Origin: a virus
DNA length: 40,216 nt
IMG/VR virus record: IMGVR_UViG_3300005295_000040
Coordinates: 1-40,216 of that record
Strand: one strand, 5' to 3'
Part shown: piece by piece, positions 30,588 to 38,719 of the stretch
Layout of the letters: every line of letters begins with the position of its first letter
Numbering within the stretch: position 1 is the first letter of the stretch
Translations under genes and position numbers: made by a program
The notes under the pieces: model-generated
Databases searched by the model: none
What the model saw: only the letters and a program-made list of their open reading frames with translations
Told to the model about the DNA's origin: nothing

Positions 30588-30807
30588 GGAAGTGCAGCCA
30601 ACTGAAGAGACGGTGACTGAAAAACCTCAGGCCGGCGAAGTCGAGACTGTACACTTTCCTGCCTTCATCGCAGGCAAGCCAATTGTCAAACTCTCCGACC
30701 TGCAAACCGCTCGCGTGATCGTCGGCGATGAGAGGGGCAATTTCTTCTACCTCGACCCGTCCGCTCGTCCGAACGAGTACGTCCTACGCGCCGTCCCGAA
30801 AGCCTAG
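30535..30807 (+). CDS. Hypothetical protein, 90 aa
   Basis: The start lies within the end of the preceding gene; AAAGGAG at 30521 is a good ribosome site. The N-terminal third is Pro/Glu/Thr/Val-rich and disordered, followed by a small folded region (GKPIVKLSDLQTARVIVGDE, then GNFFYLDPSARPNEY). No family recognised. It probably belongs to the head-tail region. Confidence 0.55.
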   Translation: MPRKQKPQKEPVTLESVEEVQPTEETVTEKPQAGEVETVHFPAFIAGKPIVKLSDLQTARVIVGDERGNFFYLDPSARPNEYVLRAVPKA

Positions 30808-30848
30808 GAGAAGATCGGACAGCGCACCCGCCAAATAACGAGGACTAT

Positions 30849-31019
30849 ATGCCACTCAAAAAAGGAACCAGCCAATCAGCCGTCTCCTCCAACATCCGCA
30901 TGATGATGGATGAAGGCAGGCCGCAGATGCAGGCAATCGCCATTGCGATGCACAAGGCAGGCAAGCGCAAGCCGCCAGCCTGGGCGAAGAACATCCCGAA
31001 GCGTTGGAGGGGTAAATGA
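30849..31019 (+). CDS. Short basic phage protein, 56 aa
   Basis: It encodes PLKKGTSQSAVSSNIRMMMD followed by EGRPQMQAIAIAMHKAGKRK and an aromatic, basic end (WAKNIPKRWRGK). The pattern of KKG, S..NI, EG-P-Q-QAIAIA and KAGK recurs in many small phage proteins, usually next to head genes, with no known function. Its stop overlaps the next start (ATGA). It has an AACGAGGA start site. Confidence 0.7.
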   Translation: MPLKKGTSQSAVSSNIRMMMDEGRPQMQAIAIAMHKAGKRKPPAWAKNIPKRWRGK

Positions 31020-31810
31020 CCGCCACTCTCGCCGACCTCACCCGCCAGGTGGCAAGACTTGTGACCCGCACCGTGATCGGCGCAGCCACATCCAGCCCAG
31101 GCAACGCAACCCAGATCATTGATACGGTCAACCTTGCAGGCTTCCCCGACAATAACTTTGTAGGCGGCACTGCCTGGATTACGAGCGGAGCCAATGCAGG
31201 CCGCAGCCGGGCGGTGACGGCCTTCTCCGACACAAACGACCGATTGACCGTTGCTGCGTTCCCCTCCAACATCGTCAGCGGTGTGACGTTCGAGGTGGCA
31301 GCTTCTGATTTTGTCGAGTACCGTGACCTCCGGCAGGCGGTGAACCTTGCACTTCGAGAGATCGGAAAGATCCTCTACGACAACGAAACCCTTACCAGTG
31401 TAGAGAGTCAGCTCATCTATACCCTGCCGGCAGGCGTCACGCACGTGGTTGACGTCACTATCGACACAGACACCCTGACCCAGCCGGAGCCGAATAATCA
31501 TTGGGAGGAGCGATTCGGGAAGCTCATCTTCGAGCAGTATCGGGAACCGGCAGCCGACAAAACCATTCACATTTTTTACGAGGGGTTCCACAGCGAACTG
31601 AACGCAGACACTGATGAATTGTTTTATCAGGTGGACGAAGAGTATCTGGTCTATCTCGCCGCGCGCCAGGCAATGCGACTAGCCTACAAACGCTTCGGCA
31701 AGGCAGGCACGGACACGATCCCTGAATGGTTGAATGAGGCTATCGAATCCGCGAAGGCTCATATAAAACCAAATCAACATAAGCCGCGCCTAAGAGTGAG
31801 AACCGCATGA
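31016..31810 (+). CDS. Head-tail adaptor / tail-connector candidate
   Basis: This 264-residue protein starts LADLTRQVARLVTRTVIG and contains a beta-rich N-terminal domain with WITSGANAGRSRAV and a helical C-terminal half (DFVEYRDLRQAVNLALREIG, then YLVYLAARQAMRLAYKRF). A beta domain plus a bundle of helices is consistent with phage adaptor or tail tube A-type proteins, which attach the tail to the portal. The position between capsid and large tail genes supports this. Tentative. Confidence 0.55.
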   Translation: MTATLADLTRQVARLVTRTVIGAATSSPGNATQIIDTVNLAGFPDNNFVGGTAWITSGANAGRSRAVTAFSDTNDRLTVAAFPSNIVSGVTFEVAASDFVEYRDLRQAVNLALREIGKILYDNETLTSVESQLIYTLPAGVTHVVDVTIDTDTLTQPEPNNHWEERFGKLIFEQYREPAADKTIHIFYEGFHSELNADTDELFYQVDEEYLVYLAARQAMRLAYKRFGKAGTDTIPEWLNEAIESAKAHIKPNQHKPRLRVRTA

Positions 31811-34800
31811 CCACCGAGCCGGATGTCAGCCCGACCAACAAAATCAACACGCACCACATCTCTTTGCAGGACCCAGCCGGTATGAAGTACGGTCTCATAC
31901 TTTCTCCGAACGGCAACGCCATCGAGCGCCGACCCAAAGGAAACAGCCAGCACGTCCCATTCACACAGAACGATTGGAGCGGCGGGCGCGGCTTGAAAGT
32001 TGCCACCGATGACCGCTCACGCTTCGCCGACAGCAAGCGCCTGAACACCCGCAAGCCTGGGCTTGTCACCCTGGGAGGGTTGGAAACTTATACAGGATGG
32101 TTTAGAAACGTAGAGCAGTACATGCCTGCCGATGCTAGCGGGCTGACGTGGCAATCTCTCAATGGGTCCAGTCGTTATATCGCCGTGCAGATCACGGCTT
32201 CTGCCTCGGGCAACCGGGCCCGTATCTATACTTGGATACGCAGGCGCGGAACGCCCGCCAGCACCCTAATCGCCGAACTGTGCGCCAACAACGCCGGCGC
32301 GCCGGGCACGGTGCTCAAGAGTGTCTCAGTTGCCGTCTCGGACATTGGAGATACCGTCAGCCAGCTTTATGAGTTCGCATTTTCCTCTGTGCAAGCCGTG
32401 GCCAGCGGTGCGACCTACTGGGTAGTGCTCTGTGCAGTCGGCACGGATACCGCGACCGACTACTGGCAGGTAGGCACAGATGTAGCCGCAGGCAGCGCCT
32501 ACTCAACAATCGCCGCTCCCGATGGTGTGAGCTGGGGCGCAGCGACGTATGACCTATTCTTTCGGCTGGTCGACGACAGCGCCATACTGGGAATGATGTT
32601 TTTTGTCTATAAATCGCAGCTCTACATGCTCACCCGCCCACCTGGATCGACTGCGCCGAAGCTCTATATGAACGGCTACCGCGGCGTGGCAACCGCCAGT
32701 ACCGCCGCCCTGACCGACAGTACCCAAAACTGGACAACCAACGCACTCGTAGACGCGCTGCTCCTAGTGATCGAGGGCGCGAACAGTGAATGGAGCCAGC
32801 CATACAAGACCATTGTCTCTAACGAATCGGACACAGTACACCTACCAGGCAAGCGACCCTTCGGGAAAAACTTCGAGGCAGGCAAGAGTGTGTATGTCAT
32901 TTTGGGTACAGATGTCTGGACGGAGATCACCGGGCATGGGCTGACGGTCCTGCCGACTTCAATCCTGGTGACAGGTGACATGGTCTACTTTGCCCAGGGA
33001 GACGCGATCAAGATGCGCCGGATGAGGGAGTACAACAATAACGGCACCTGGACCAGGTTATTCGCCCAGGAGGACAACTATGCGAAGCATCTTCTGAGCT
33101 TCCAACACAAAACCAAGGGGCTGACGATCTGCAAAGCCAACGACTTCGACAACGCTGGCCGCCCGTCTTTTGCACAGGCTACGGCAGAGCCATGGGGCAG
33201 GCGGTTGAAATTCCCGTGGCTGGTCAACGATTGCGAAGTGACCACTGGCTGGACAGCCGGGGCCGGTGCGGCGATTGCCGTCGACACCGCAGATTTCATG
33301 ACAGGCTCAGCGTCACTCAAGATCACCGTCTCCTCAGGTCCCGCCAATCCGGTAGCTTATTTCTCTGTTGGCAATGAGTTTGCGCGGCAGACGAACGCGA
33401 ACGTTTTGGCAGGACAGCGGCAACTCCGGTTCTGGTTCAAATCGGCAAACGCGACCGCCGAGGGAGATGTGAAGGCGTTCCTGTCCATCTCTGGCACTGC
33501 CGCCTCAAGTATCCAGGATCTACCCCTGCCCGCCCTGGTACCAAATGAATGGTTCCAAATCACCCTGCCTTACATAGACACCGCGGCAGGGTTGAATGTC
33601 GTTCTTGCTCTTGGCTTACGTGTGACCGCCGCAACTGGTAACTACTGGATCGACGGCATTGAATCCATTCCAAACGGGTCCGAGGTGCCACTCGGCAAAC
33701 CTGGAGACAAGGTCACGGGGCTGGAACTCTACGGCGACCCGGAGGTTCCATGGATCTTTCGGGCTGGATCGCTTGGGTATATCGACAACGGCACCTATAC
33801 CCCTGTGCCCTTGCGGGAGTACAGTCAGGTCGAGAATATCCATAACGGCGCAGGGCACCTGGTGCATGATGTCTACCTGTACTTCTCGTTTCTCCAAGGA
33901 CTCGAGGAGTATTACCGCTCGAACCTAGACGACGTGGGCCCGAACAAGGATGAGGGGTTACCGCTAGAGAGGCAGGGCTACGTCACGTCGATGGTCGGCT
34001 ACCCGGACCGCTTCCTGTACAACTACGACGCGGGCACGACTGGTTACTCCTCCATCATGACTCGCAAGGGCGGCGGGCACCACGAAGATTATCGGTGTGA
34101 TGCGGCAGGTAAGCGCATCCACGCGATCTTCCTGCAAGTCATCCCAGGCGACATGGCGGACCGGCTATGGTTTAGTGAGGGCGAAGACGTTGCCTACCTG
34201 CCGATGCCGGGCAACACGGTCAACGAACTGACGGACGGGACTTACCGATTCACCCATGAAGGCGTGCTTGAACTTGCCTGGATCGGCGACGATCAGCAGC
34301 GGATCTTCTCTTATGTGAAGCTTGGATTGGAGAATGTGAGTGCGGCGAGGTGTATCGAGTGGGATTACAGACTGGACGAAGAAACCGCCTGGACGCCCAG
34401 CGCGACACCCTTCACCTCGGGACCCGTGCAGACCATCCTTTTGAACAAGACCGGCAAACGGCTCAAGGTGCGCTTCCGTCTCCAGTCTAACGACAACACC
34501 GAGACACCCAGGATCACGAGTATCAACGTCTCGACCACCGTGCAGCCGGATACCCGCTATGCCTACTCGATGACCTTTGTGTATTCGGACAACGGGCGGG
34601 ATCTGTTGGGGAATGCCGAGAAGTATTCACGCGCAGAAATCCTCATCGCACAGCTGGACACCTGGATGACCTCGAAGACGCCGCTCACCATGCGCTCCAT
34701 CTCTGAGACCTTCGACAACAAGACCATCACCCTCGACCCGACGCCCTTGCGGCCTGTTGCCAACGAAACACAGGAGCAGCAGGAGAAGATGTCCGGCACC

Positions 34801-34824
34801 CTGACCGCGGTGGAGCCGCAGTGA
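31807..34824 (+). CDS. Large tail structural protein with carbohydrate-binding-like inserts, 1005 aa
   Basis: It starts in an ATGA overlap. An N-terminal segment (WSGGRGLKVATDDRSRF) is typical of a phage tail protein. Residues ~105-260 form a beta-sandwich of a type common in secreted proteins (QITASASGNRARIYTWI, then YWVVLCAVGTDT). Residues ~475-620 resemble a galactose-binding or carbohydrate-binding module (DCEVTTGWTAGAGAAIAVD, then NYWIDGIESIP). The rest is beta-propeller or beta-sandwich-like. In short-tailed phages a large nozzle or hub protein follows the adaptor gene. Functions in receptor contact or tail-nozzle formation are inferred. Confidence 0.6.
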   Translation: MTTEPDVSPTNKINTHHISLQDPAGMKYGLILSPNGNAIERRPKGNSQHVPFTQNDWSGGRGLKVATDDRSRFADSKRLNTRKPGLVTLGGLETYTGWFRNVEQYMPADASGLTWQSLNGSSRYIAVQITASASGNRARIYTWIRRRGTPASTLIAELCANNAGAPGTVLKSVSVAVSDIGDTVSQLYEFAFSSVQAVASGATYWVVLCAVGTDTATDYWQVGTDVAAGSAYSTIAAPDGVSWGAATYDLFFRLVDDSAILGMMFFVYKSQLYMLTRPPGSTAPKLYMNGYRGVATASTAALTDSTQNWTTNALVDALLLVIEGANSEWSQPYKTIVSNESDTVHLPGKRPFGKNFEAGKSVYVILGTDVWTEITGHGLTVLPTSILVTGDMVYFAQGDAIKMRRMREYNNNGTWTRLFAQEDNYAKHLLSFQHKTKGLTICKANDFDNAGRPSFAQATAEPWGRRLKFPWLVNDCEVTTGWTAGAGAAIAVDTADFMTGSASLKITVSSGPANPVAYFSVGNEFARQTNANVLAGQRQLRFWFKSANATAEGDVKAFLSISGTAASSIQDLPLPALVPNEWFQITLPYIDTAAGLNVVLALGLRVTAATGNYWIDGIESIPNGSEVPLGKPGDKVTGLELYGDPEVPWIFRAGSLGYIDNGTYTPVPLREYSQVENIHNGAGHLVHDVYLYFSFLQGLEEYYRSNLDDVGPNKDEGLPLERQGYVTSMVGYPDRFLYNYDAGTTGYSSIMTRKGGGHHEDYRCDAAGKRIHAIFLQVIPGDMADRLWFSEGEDVAYLPMPGNTVNELTDGTYRFTHEGVLELAWIGDDQQRIFSYVKLGLENVSAARCIEWDYRLDEETAWTPSATPFTSGPVQTILLNKTGKRLKVRFRLQSNDNTETPRITSINVSTTVQPDTRYAYSMTFVYSDNGRDLLGNAEKYSRAEILIAQLDTWMTSKTPLTMRSISETFDNKTITLDPTPLRPVANETQEQQEKMSGTLTAVEPQ

Positions 34825-35264
34825 CAGACTTCAAGTTCAAGACACGCCGGGCGCGACCCTTGAAGGTGGAGAGGTTCACCCTGCCCAGGAAAGTCAAGCC
34901 GCCAGAAGAACCCAGGGGGTTGATCCAGGGCATCTACCCGGACTCGAAGGAGGAATGGTGGACGTCTCTCTGGCTGGACCGCAAGCAATTGAGCTACAAA
35001 TATCAATACCAACTGGGAGCCGTCGACCACTTTTACAAGATCGACTTCGTTGTCTGGACTGTGCCACTTGCCACGATGGTGGAGCCACTCGGTAACCACT
35101 GGCATACCGACGAGCTTGGACAGGATGACCGCAAGCGCCAGGAGGAGATCGAAGACCTGATGCGCGACATCGCCAAGATCCCCATGCAATTCATCTTCCC
35201 TCCCGACATGATTAGCCGCGATACATTGGAGGCGGCGCTCGAAAGGATCTTCCGTGAAACCTAG
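34821..35264 (+). CDS. PD-(D/E)XK-like (VSR-type) nuclease-fold protein in tail region
   Basis: Of 147 residues, the core is YQYQLGAVDHFYKIDFVVWT followed by TMVEPLGNHWHTDE and a helical C-terminus. The I-D-F-V-V, V-E-x-L-G and N-H-W-H elements match the very-short-patch-repair-type branch of PD-(D/E)XK folds. This kind of protein is found in virion gene clusters of several phages, so it may be virion-associated or process DNA at ejection. The N-terminal 35 residues are basic. Overlaps both neighbours. Confidence 0.6.
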   Translation: MTDFKFKTRRARPLKVERFTLPRKVKPPEEPRGLIQGIYPDSKEEWWTSLWLDRKQLSYKYQYQLGAVDHFYKIDFVVWTVPLATMVEPLGNHWHTDELGQDDRKRQEEIEDLMRDIAKIPMQFIFPPDMISRDTLEAALERIFRET

Positions 35265-37716
35265 ACCCAACTCCTGGAACGACCTCGACGCGCAGGAAGT
35301 CTCAACTTCGACCCGATTGCAGGACAGTCAGGCATGGTACGAACAGCAACTGGCAGAAGCGACCAAGGAATTGAGTGAGCGGGTCGGAATGCAGGGGTCG
35401 CTTGGTCAGGTCAGTGCGGGCGGCGTGCAGATCTCCTCAGGCCTGGGTCTCGGCGCGTACGAGGGCGGCATTCTCAAGAGCACCATCGAGCCAGACGGGG
35501 ATGTCTTTATCGGCTCGAACATCGAGCAACACTCAGGCGTGAGCTTCGCGGTCTTTGTGAATACACAAGCCTACAACGCCGAGGAGATGCAGGAGGGCGA
35601 CATCCTGATCGGCAACAATTCCGACAGTGTCTCGAACATGAAGTGGGATGCGAGCGAAGGGCAGTTCCAGTTCCGGTTCGGCACGACCGTCACCGCCTAC
35701 ATGGACACAGATGGAACATTGAAGTTTCTGGCAGGCGAGATCGGCGGGTGGGTCATCGGTCCCGATTCCATCAAGGACGCCGCGGGAGTGGTGGGGATGC
35801 TCTCGACCGTCACAGGCGGAGATGATATACGCTTCTTTGCCGGGCACGCAACGCCTGCAAGCGCGCCATTCCGGGTAACAGAAGCCGGGGCGCTTGTTGC
35901 CAGCAACGCCACGATCACGGGATCTATCACCGCGACGAGTGGCTCTATTGCTGGCTGGCAAATTTCAGACACGCGCATACAAAAATACACTGGCTTAATC
36001 GGCATTGCCCTCGACAGTGACGTTCCACAAATCCGGGTCGGAGATACAGGCGGGACGTATATCATCATCAACGGTGATGCCCTTACTCCCGGCATTAGCT
36101 CCAGCAACTACGACGCGGGTGTATCGGGCTTCAACATCGACGCCGATACCGGCGATGCGGAGTTCAACAACCTGACCGCCCGCGGCGAATTGAGAACATT
36201 CCTGCTCACATCCTCCAACCAGATGGCAGTCGCGGGAAATATCATCGTCAGTAAGGACGCGGGCAAACTGGGGGCGGATGTATCCTCGGGAGCAACGACT
36301 GTCAACTTTGGGAAAGCCTTGACTGTCGGCGACTGGATCAAAATTCAGGGGCCGGACGACGCAGGCTCGAACAATCTGGAATGGATGCTGATCGGTTCTC
36401 TTGTCTCCGGTACGACCTACAATGTCACGCGCAATGTGGACGGCTCAGGTGCTAATGGTTGGCTGAAAGATACCCCCTTTGTGGTGATCGGCGCGTCAGG
36501 CGACTCTCGAATTGAACTGGTTGCAGGTTCAAGCGGGTCTATTCAGTTGATTACCCAAGGGGCAACGTGGAACACCCAGACCGTGCAGGCTTCGATGTCT
36601 ACTGTTGCCGGAGCAATCACCGCAGGTGGGGGATCTGTGAACATCGACTCGACTGGCATTACGACAGATAACAACTACCCAGGAGTTAGTTTTCTCGCTA
36701 CAAACCCGCTCAAAACCGCTTATCTGAAAATGTCGAGTACTGACGATTTTGCTATAAGGAACTCTGTTGCAGGAAAAAAGATAAGCCTCACAATTGATCT
36801 AGCTGATGCGTCAACCCCTGCTGTGCAGTGGTCGGAAGATGGCAACAATGCAAACGTATCCCTGTTGACGGTGAACGCCAGCCCAACAGCCCCCGCGCGC
36901 CTTACTATTGGCGGGATAGCGGCAGCGAATGTGGGGATTGATCTATGGGCAAACAAGGACGGCAAAGCAACTGTATTCAATGACAATTCTTACGATATAG
37001 ACTTTCGCATTGAAGGCTCGACCGAAGCCAATATGTTCTTCATCGACGCCGGCAATAATCGCGTGGGGATTGGGACGGGTTCCCCAAGCGCCGCATTCAA
37101 CGCAGAGGGCGGCGCGGTGTTCAATGATTTCGGTGCAGACGTGGATCACCGCATCGAAGGAGACACAGACCCCAATCTCCAGGTATGGGATGCCGGCTTA
37201 GACGCAATCGGCATGGGCGGCGCGGCGGAGAGCGGGTACAAACTCAAAGTGACGGGTGACGAGAAGGTGACAGGGAAGATCGTCGCCGATGCGATTGAAG
37301 TTGCAAACGGCAGCGCGACACTCGGCAGCACTTTCTCAATTACCGGAACTGCCGGGACCTACCAGGACACAGGATTATCTGTGACACTGCCCAGCGCGGG
37401 CAGCTACCGAATTACCGCCAATGTGCGCGGCGTGCTACAGGGAAATGCCGGGACTCTCTGGTGGATTACTGCAAAACTCTACAACTCCACGGATGCCGCC
37501 GATGTCACCGATTCTGAGCGCATCGTAACGCTCACTGGCACGACTGGGTTGAACCTGCAAAACACCGCGCCCATTGTTACCCGTGTTACGGTCGCTGCTT
37601 CTAAAACGATCAAGCTGTATGCATTTCGGAATGGCGACGGGTCGCCCTCATGGACGCAAAGCAATATCGGGAGCGACGCGAACGGCAGAACGACCCTAAT
37701 GTATGAAAAAGAGTAG
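35254..37716 (+). CDS. Tail fibre / receptor-binding protein
   Basis: This 820-residue protein starts with a short helical coil (LQDSQAWYEQQLAEATKELS), followed by long beta-rich repeats (ISSGLGLGAYEGGILKSTIE, then ITGSITATSGSIAGWQISDT) typical of phage fibres. About residue 601 has NNRVGIGTGSPS, a classic fibre motif. The last ~140 residues are a jelly-roll-like trimerisation domain (GTYQDTGLSVTLPSAGSYRI, then LWWITAKLYNSTDAADV), resembling C1q/TNF-type fibre tips. No peptidase S74 chaperone domain is visible at the end. It most likely carries host recognition. Confidence 0.8.
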   Translation: MKPRPNSWNDLDAQEVSTSTRLQDSQAWYEQQLAEATKELSERVGMQGSLGQVSAGGVQISSGLGLGAYEGGILKSTIEPDGDVFIGSNIEQHSGVSFAVFVNTQAYNAEEMQEGDILIGNNSDSVSNMKWDASEGQFQFRFGTTVTAYMDTDGTLKFLAGEIGGWVIGPDSIKDAAGVVGMLSTVTGGDDIRFFAGHATPASAPFRVTEAGALVASNATITGSITATSGSIAGWQISDTRIQKYTGLIGIALDSDVPQIRVGDTGGTYIIINGDALTPGISSSNYDAGVSGFNIDADTGDAEFNNLTARGELRTFLLTSSNQMAVAGNIIVSKDAGKLGADVSSGATTVNFGKALTVGDWIKIQGPDDAGSNNLEWMLIGSLVSGTTYNVTRNVDGSGANGWLKDTPFVVIGASGDSRIELVAGSSGSIQLITQGATWNTQTVQASMSTVAGAITAGGGSVNIDSTGITTDNNYPGVSFLATNPLKTAYLKMSSTDDFAIRNSVAGKKISLTIDLADASTPAVQWSEDGNNANVSLLTVNASPTAPARLTIGGIAAANVGIDLWANKDGKATVFNDNSYDIDFRIEGSTEANMFFIDAGNNRVGIGTGSPSAAFNAEGGAVFNDFGADVDHRIEGDTDPNLQVWDAGLDAIGMGGAAESGYKLKVTGDEKVTGKIVADAIEVANGSATLGSTFSITGTAGTYQDTGLSVTLPSAGSYRITANVRGVLQGNAGTLWWITAKLYNSTDAADVTDSERIVTLTGTTGLNLQNTAPIVTRVTVAASKTIKLYAFRNGDGSPSWTQSNIGSDANGRTTLMYEKE

Positions 37717-37795
37717 ACTCCTCCGCGGCATCCTCAACGGCTTATTATTTGAACTGGCGATTCTCGCCATCATTCTGATCATAGTATGGAGATAA
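37703..37795 (+). CDS. Small membrane peptide, 30 aa
   Basis: It starts inside the end of the fibre gene and encodes KKSRLLRGILNGLLFE followed by a hydrophobic tail (LAILAIILIIVW). Short membrane peptides after the fibre gene are common in phages and remain of unknown function. The basic start and long hydrophobic stretch fit one TM segment. Its stop is two bases before the next ATG. Confidence 0.6.
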   Translation: MKKSRLLRGILNGLLFELAILAIILIIVWR

Positions 37796-37797
37796 AA

Positions 37798-37971
37798 ATG
37801 CTCACTCAGGAACAAAAGAAAATACTCTTGGATTTACTGAACAACGCTCAGGTCTCAGGCAACCGGCAGCAGATCGGGAAGATGCTGGAGAAGCTGGACG
37901 AACTGGCACGGGTGCTCGAAGCGATGCCGACCGAGCCGGACGCGAAGACCGAGACCAAGAAGAAAAAGTAG
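37798..37971 (+). CDS. Small helical protein at the end of the virion operon, 57 aa
   Basis: GGAG at 37788-37791 precedes ATG 37798 (an in-frame upstream ATG at 37786 lies inside the preceding peptide). The protein is helical (EQKKILLDLLNNAQVSGNRQ, then IGKMLEKLDELARVLEAM) with a Lys-rich end. No family recognised. It is the last + strand gene before the control region. Confidence 0.6.
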   Translation: MLTQEQKKILLDLLNNAQVSGNRQQIGKMLEKLDELARVLEAMPTEPDAKTETKKKK

Positions 37972-37975
37972 GTCC

Positions 37976-38017
37976 GGCATCGCCACGATCGACGATACCA
38001 CCAGGTACGGCGGTGCC
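37976..38017 (-). terminator. Hairpin between convergent transcripts
   Basis: GGCATCGCC (37976-37984) pairs with GGCGGTGCC (38009-38017) over 9 bp with one G-U pair. On the minus strand a T-rich stretch (TACTTTTTCTTCTT) follows within a few bases, so it could end minus-strand transcription of the integrase remnant. On the plus strand no T tract follows. The region is also where an attachment site would be expected next to an integrase end. Confidence 0.45.
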
Positions 38018-38026
38018 AGCTGCGAT

Positions 38027-38158
38027 CTACAGCCGCCAGTTATCCACAGGACTTGCTCTTCTGTGAACTGTATCCACATCCACTTGAGCCAGTTGGAGAT
38101 AGTGCTTTACCATCTCAAGAGACGAGTGCCCAAGCATCGCGTAGTGCGCCGTCGGCTT
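38027..38158 (-). pseudogene. Tyrosine recombinase (integrase) C-terminal remnant
   Basis: Reading the minus strand from 38149, the frame encodes HYAMLGHSSLEMVKHYLQLA and ends in HRRASPVDNWRL at 38027. The LGH with the HYL a few residues later is the conserved His and catalytic Tyr region of phage integrases, and the HRRASPVD end is typical of the family. No N-terminal or catalytic Arg parts are present; the frame is closed by TGA at 38161-38159. It is a remnant of an integrase joined to a different protein's start. The phage therefore probably cannot integrate with this gene. Confidence 0.8.
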
Positions 38159-38283
38159 TCATAATCGTTGACGGTCTGCCTGGTGATGCCAACCTTACGA
38201 GCGAGAGTGGACTGATTCCACTCTCGCTTTTCGCGTTCCTCAACTATCCACTCAACCCAGGCAAAGTCGTTTTTAGTGTCCAT
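38107..38283 (-). CDS. Xre-type HTH protein, truncated (58 aa)
   Basis: On the minus strand ATG 38283 opens DFAWVEWIVEEREKREWNQS followed by TLARKVGITRQTVNDYESRR, a clear helix-turn-helix with the N-Q-S-T-L-A-R-K-V-G-I-T-R-Q-T-V core. After ESRRR the frame runs 12 more residues and stops at 38107, overlapping the integrase remnant in a different frame. Normal Xre domains continue with two more helices, so this is probably a fragment. It may still bind DNA and repress the facing promoter, or be a dead remnant. Confidence 0.65.
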   Translation of the reverse strand: MDTKNDFAWVEWIVEEREKREWNQSTLARKVGITRQTVNDYESRRRTTRCLGTRLLRW

Positions 38284-38285
38284 GC

Positions 38286-38299
38286 TTGCTTACATTTTG
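38286..38299. promoter_or_regulatory. Operator-like repeat, left copy
   Basis: TTGCTTACATTTTG at 38286-38299 differs in one base from TTGCATACATTTTG at 38387-38400. The two copies lie on either side of the divergent promoter region, one just upstream of the HTH start and one just downstream of the + strand promoter. Operators for the HTH protein are a reasonable guess. Confidence 0.45.
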
Positions 38300-38342
38300 T
38301 CACATCTTTCAAAAGTAATGATTGTCAATTTGTCTGTAACCC

Positions 38343-38371
38343 TTGACAGAATAAGACTAACCTAGTATTAT
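38343..38371 (+). promoter_or_regulatory. Near-consensus early promoter
   Basis: TTGACA (38343-38348), exactly 17 bases, then TATTAT (38366-38371), five of six. It lies about 60 bases upstream of the first early gene (38432) and is the best + strand promoter I see in the window. It would drive the early operon across the contig junction. TGTCAA at 38323-38328 is an inverted copy of the -35 and may serve the minus-strand HTH gene. Confidence 0.85.
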
Positions 38372-38386
38372 CCAGAATGTCAGTGA

Positions 38387-38400
38387 TTGCATACATTTTG
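38387..38400. promoter_or_regulatory. Operator-like repeat, right copy
   Basis: This copy (TTGCATACATTTTG) is just downstream of the early promoter start. It matches the left copy at 38286-38299 in 13 of 14 positions, so binding here could block transcription initiation or early elongation. Confidence 0.45.
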
Positions 38401-38431
38401 AAAGCAGTACCAGACAGCGAAAGGAAACCAA

Positions 38432-38719
38432 ATGGCAGAACAATCTCAAACCCAACAAGCCAAGATCCACATCAAGGAAACGCATGTCGACCCGACTTAT
38501 GGGCGCATCTTTGAAGGATGGATGTCCGGCGACGCGCTGAATGTTTTCGGCGACTTAGCTCATACCCACTGTGCCATGACCAGCAGTCAGGCGATTGCTT
38601 ACTGCTGCGAGGTGGAAAAAGTTGCTCATGGTGTCAGTGTGATCTCTCGGGAAATCGGCGACAATCGCACTCTCGAAGTTGAGAGAGTTTACGACTTTCT
38701 GAACGCCTCGGAGGATTGA
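38432..38719 (+). CDS. First early gene, hypothetical 95 aa
   Basis: AAAGGAAA gives a good start site. The sequence is mixed and contains IHIKETHVDPTYGRIFEGWM and AIAYCCEVEKVAHGVSVISR, without a known motif. As the first gene behind the strongest promoter it is expressed immediately after infection and is a candidate host-takeover or regulatory protein. Confidence 0.55.
   Translation: MAEQSQTQQAKIHIKETHVDPTYGRIFEGWMSGDALNVFGDLAHTHCAMTSSQAIAYCCEVEKVAHGVSVISREIGDNRTLEVERVYDFLNASED

Noticed and set aside
34563-35270. 235-residue minus-strand frame over the nuclease-like gene
   Set aside because: It is a shadow of two + strand genes with better support.
38040-38078. Two DnaA-box-like sequences, TTATCCACA (38040-38048) and GTATCCACA (38070-38078)
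   Set aside because: Both lie in the integrase remnant where Val-Asp codons generate GTGGAT on the other strand, so they probably reflect coding rather than an origin. Not excluded, but not listed as a feature.
38053-38346. 97-residue + strand frame in the control region
   Set aside because: The opposite strand encodes recognisable HTH and integrase segments here; the + strand frame has no ribosome site and crosses the promoter.
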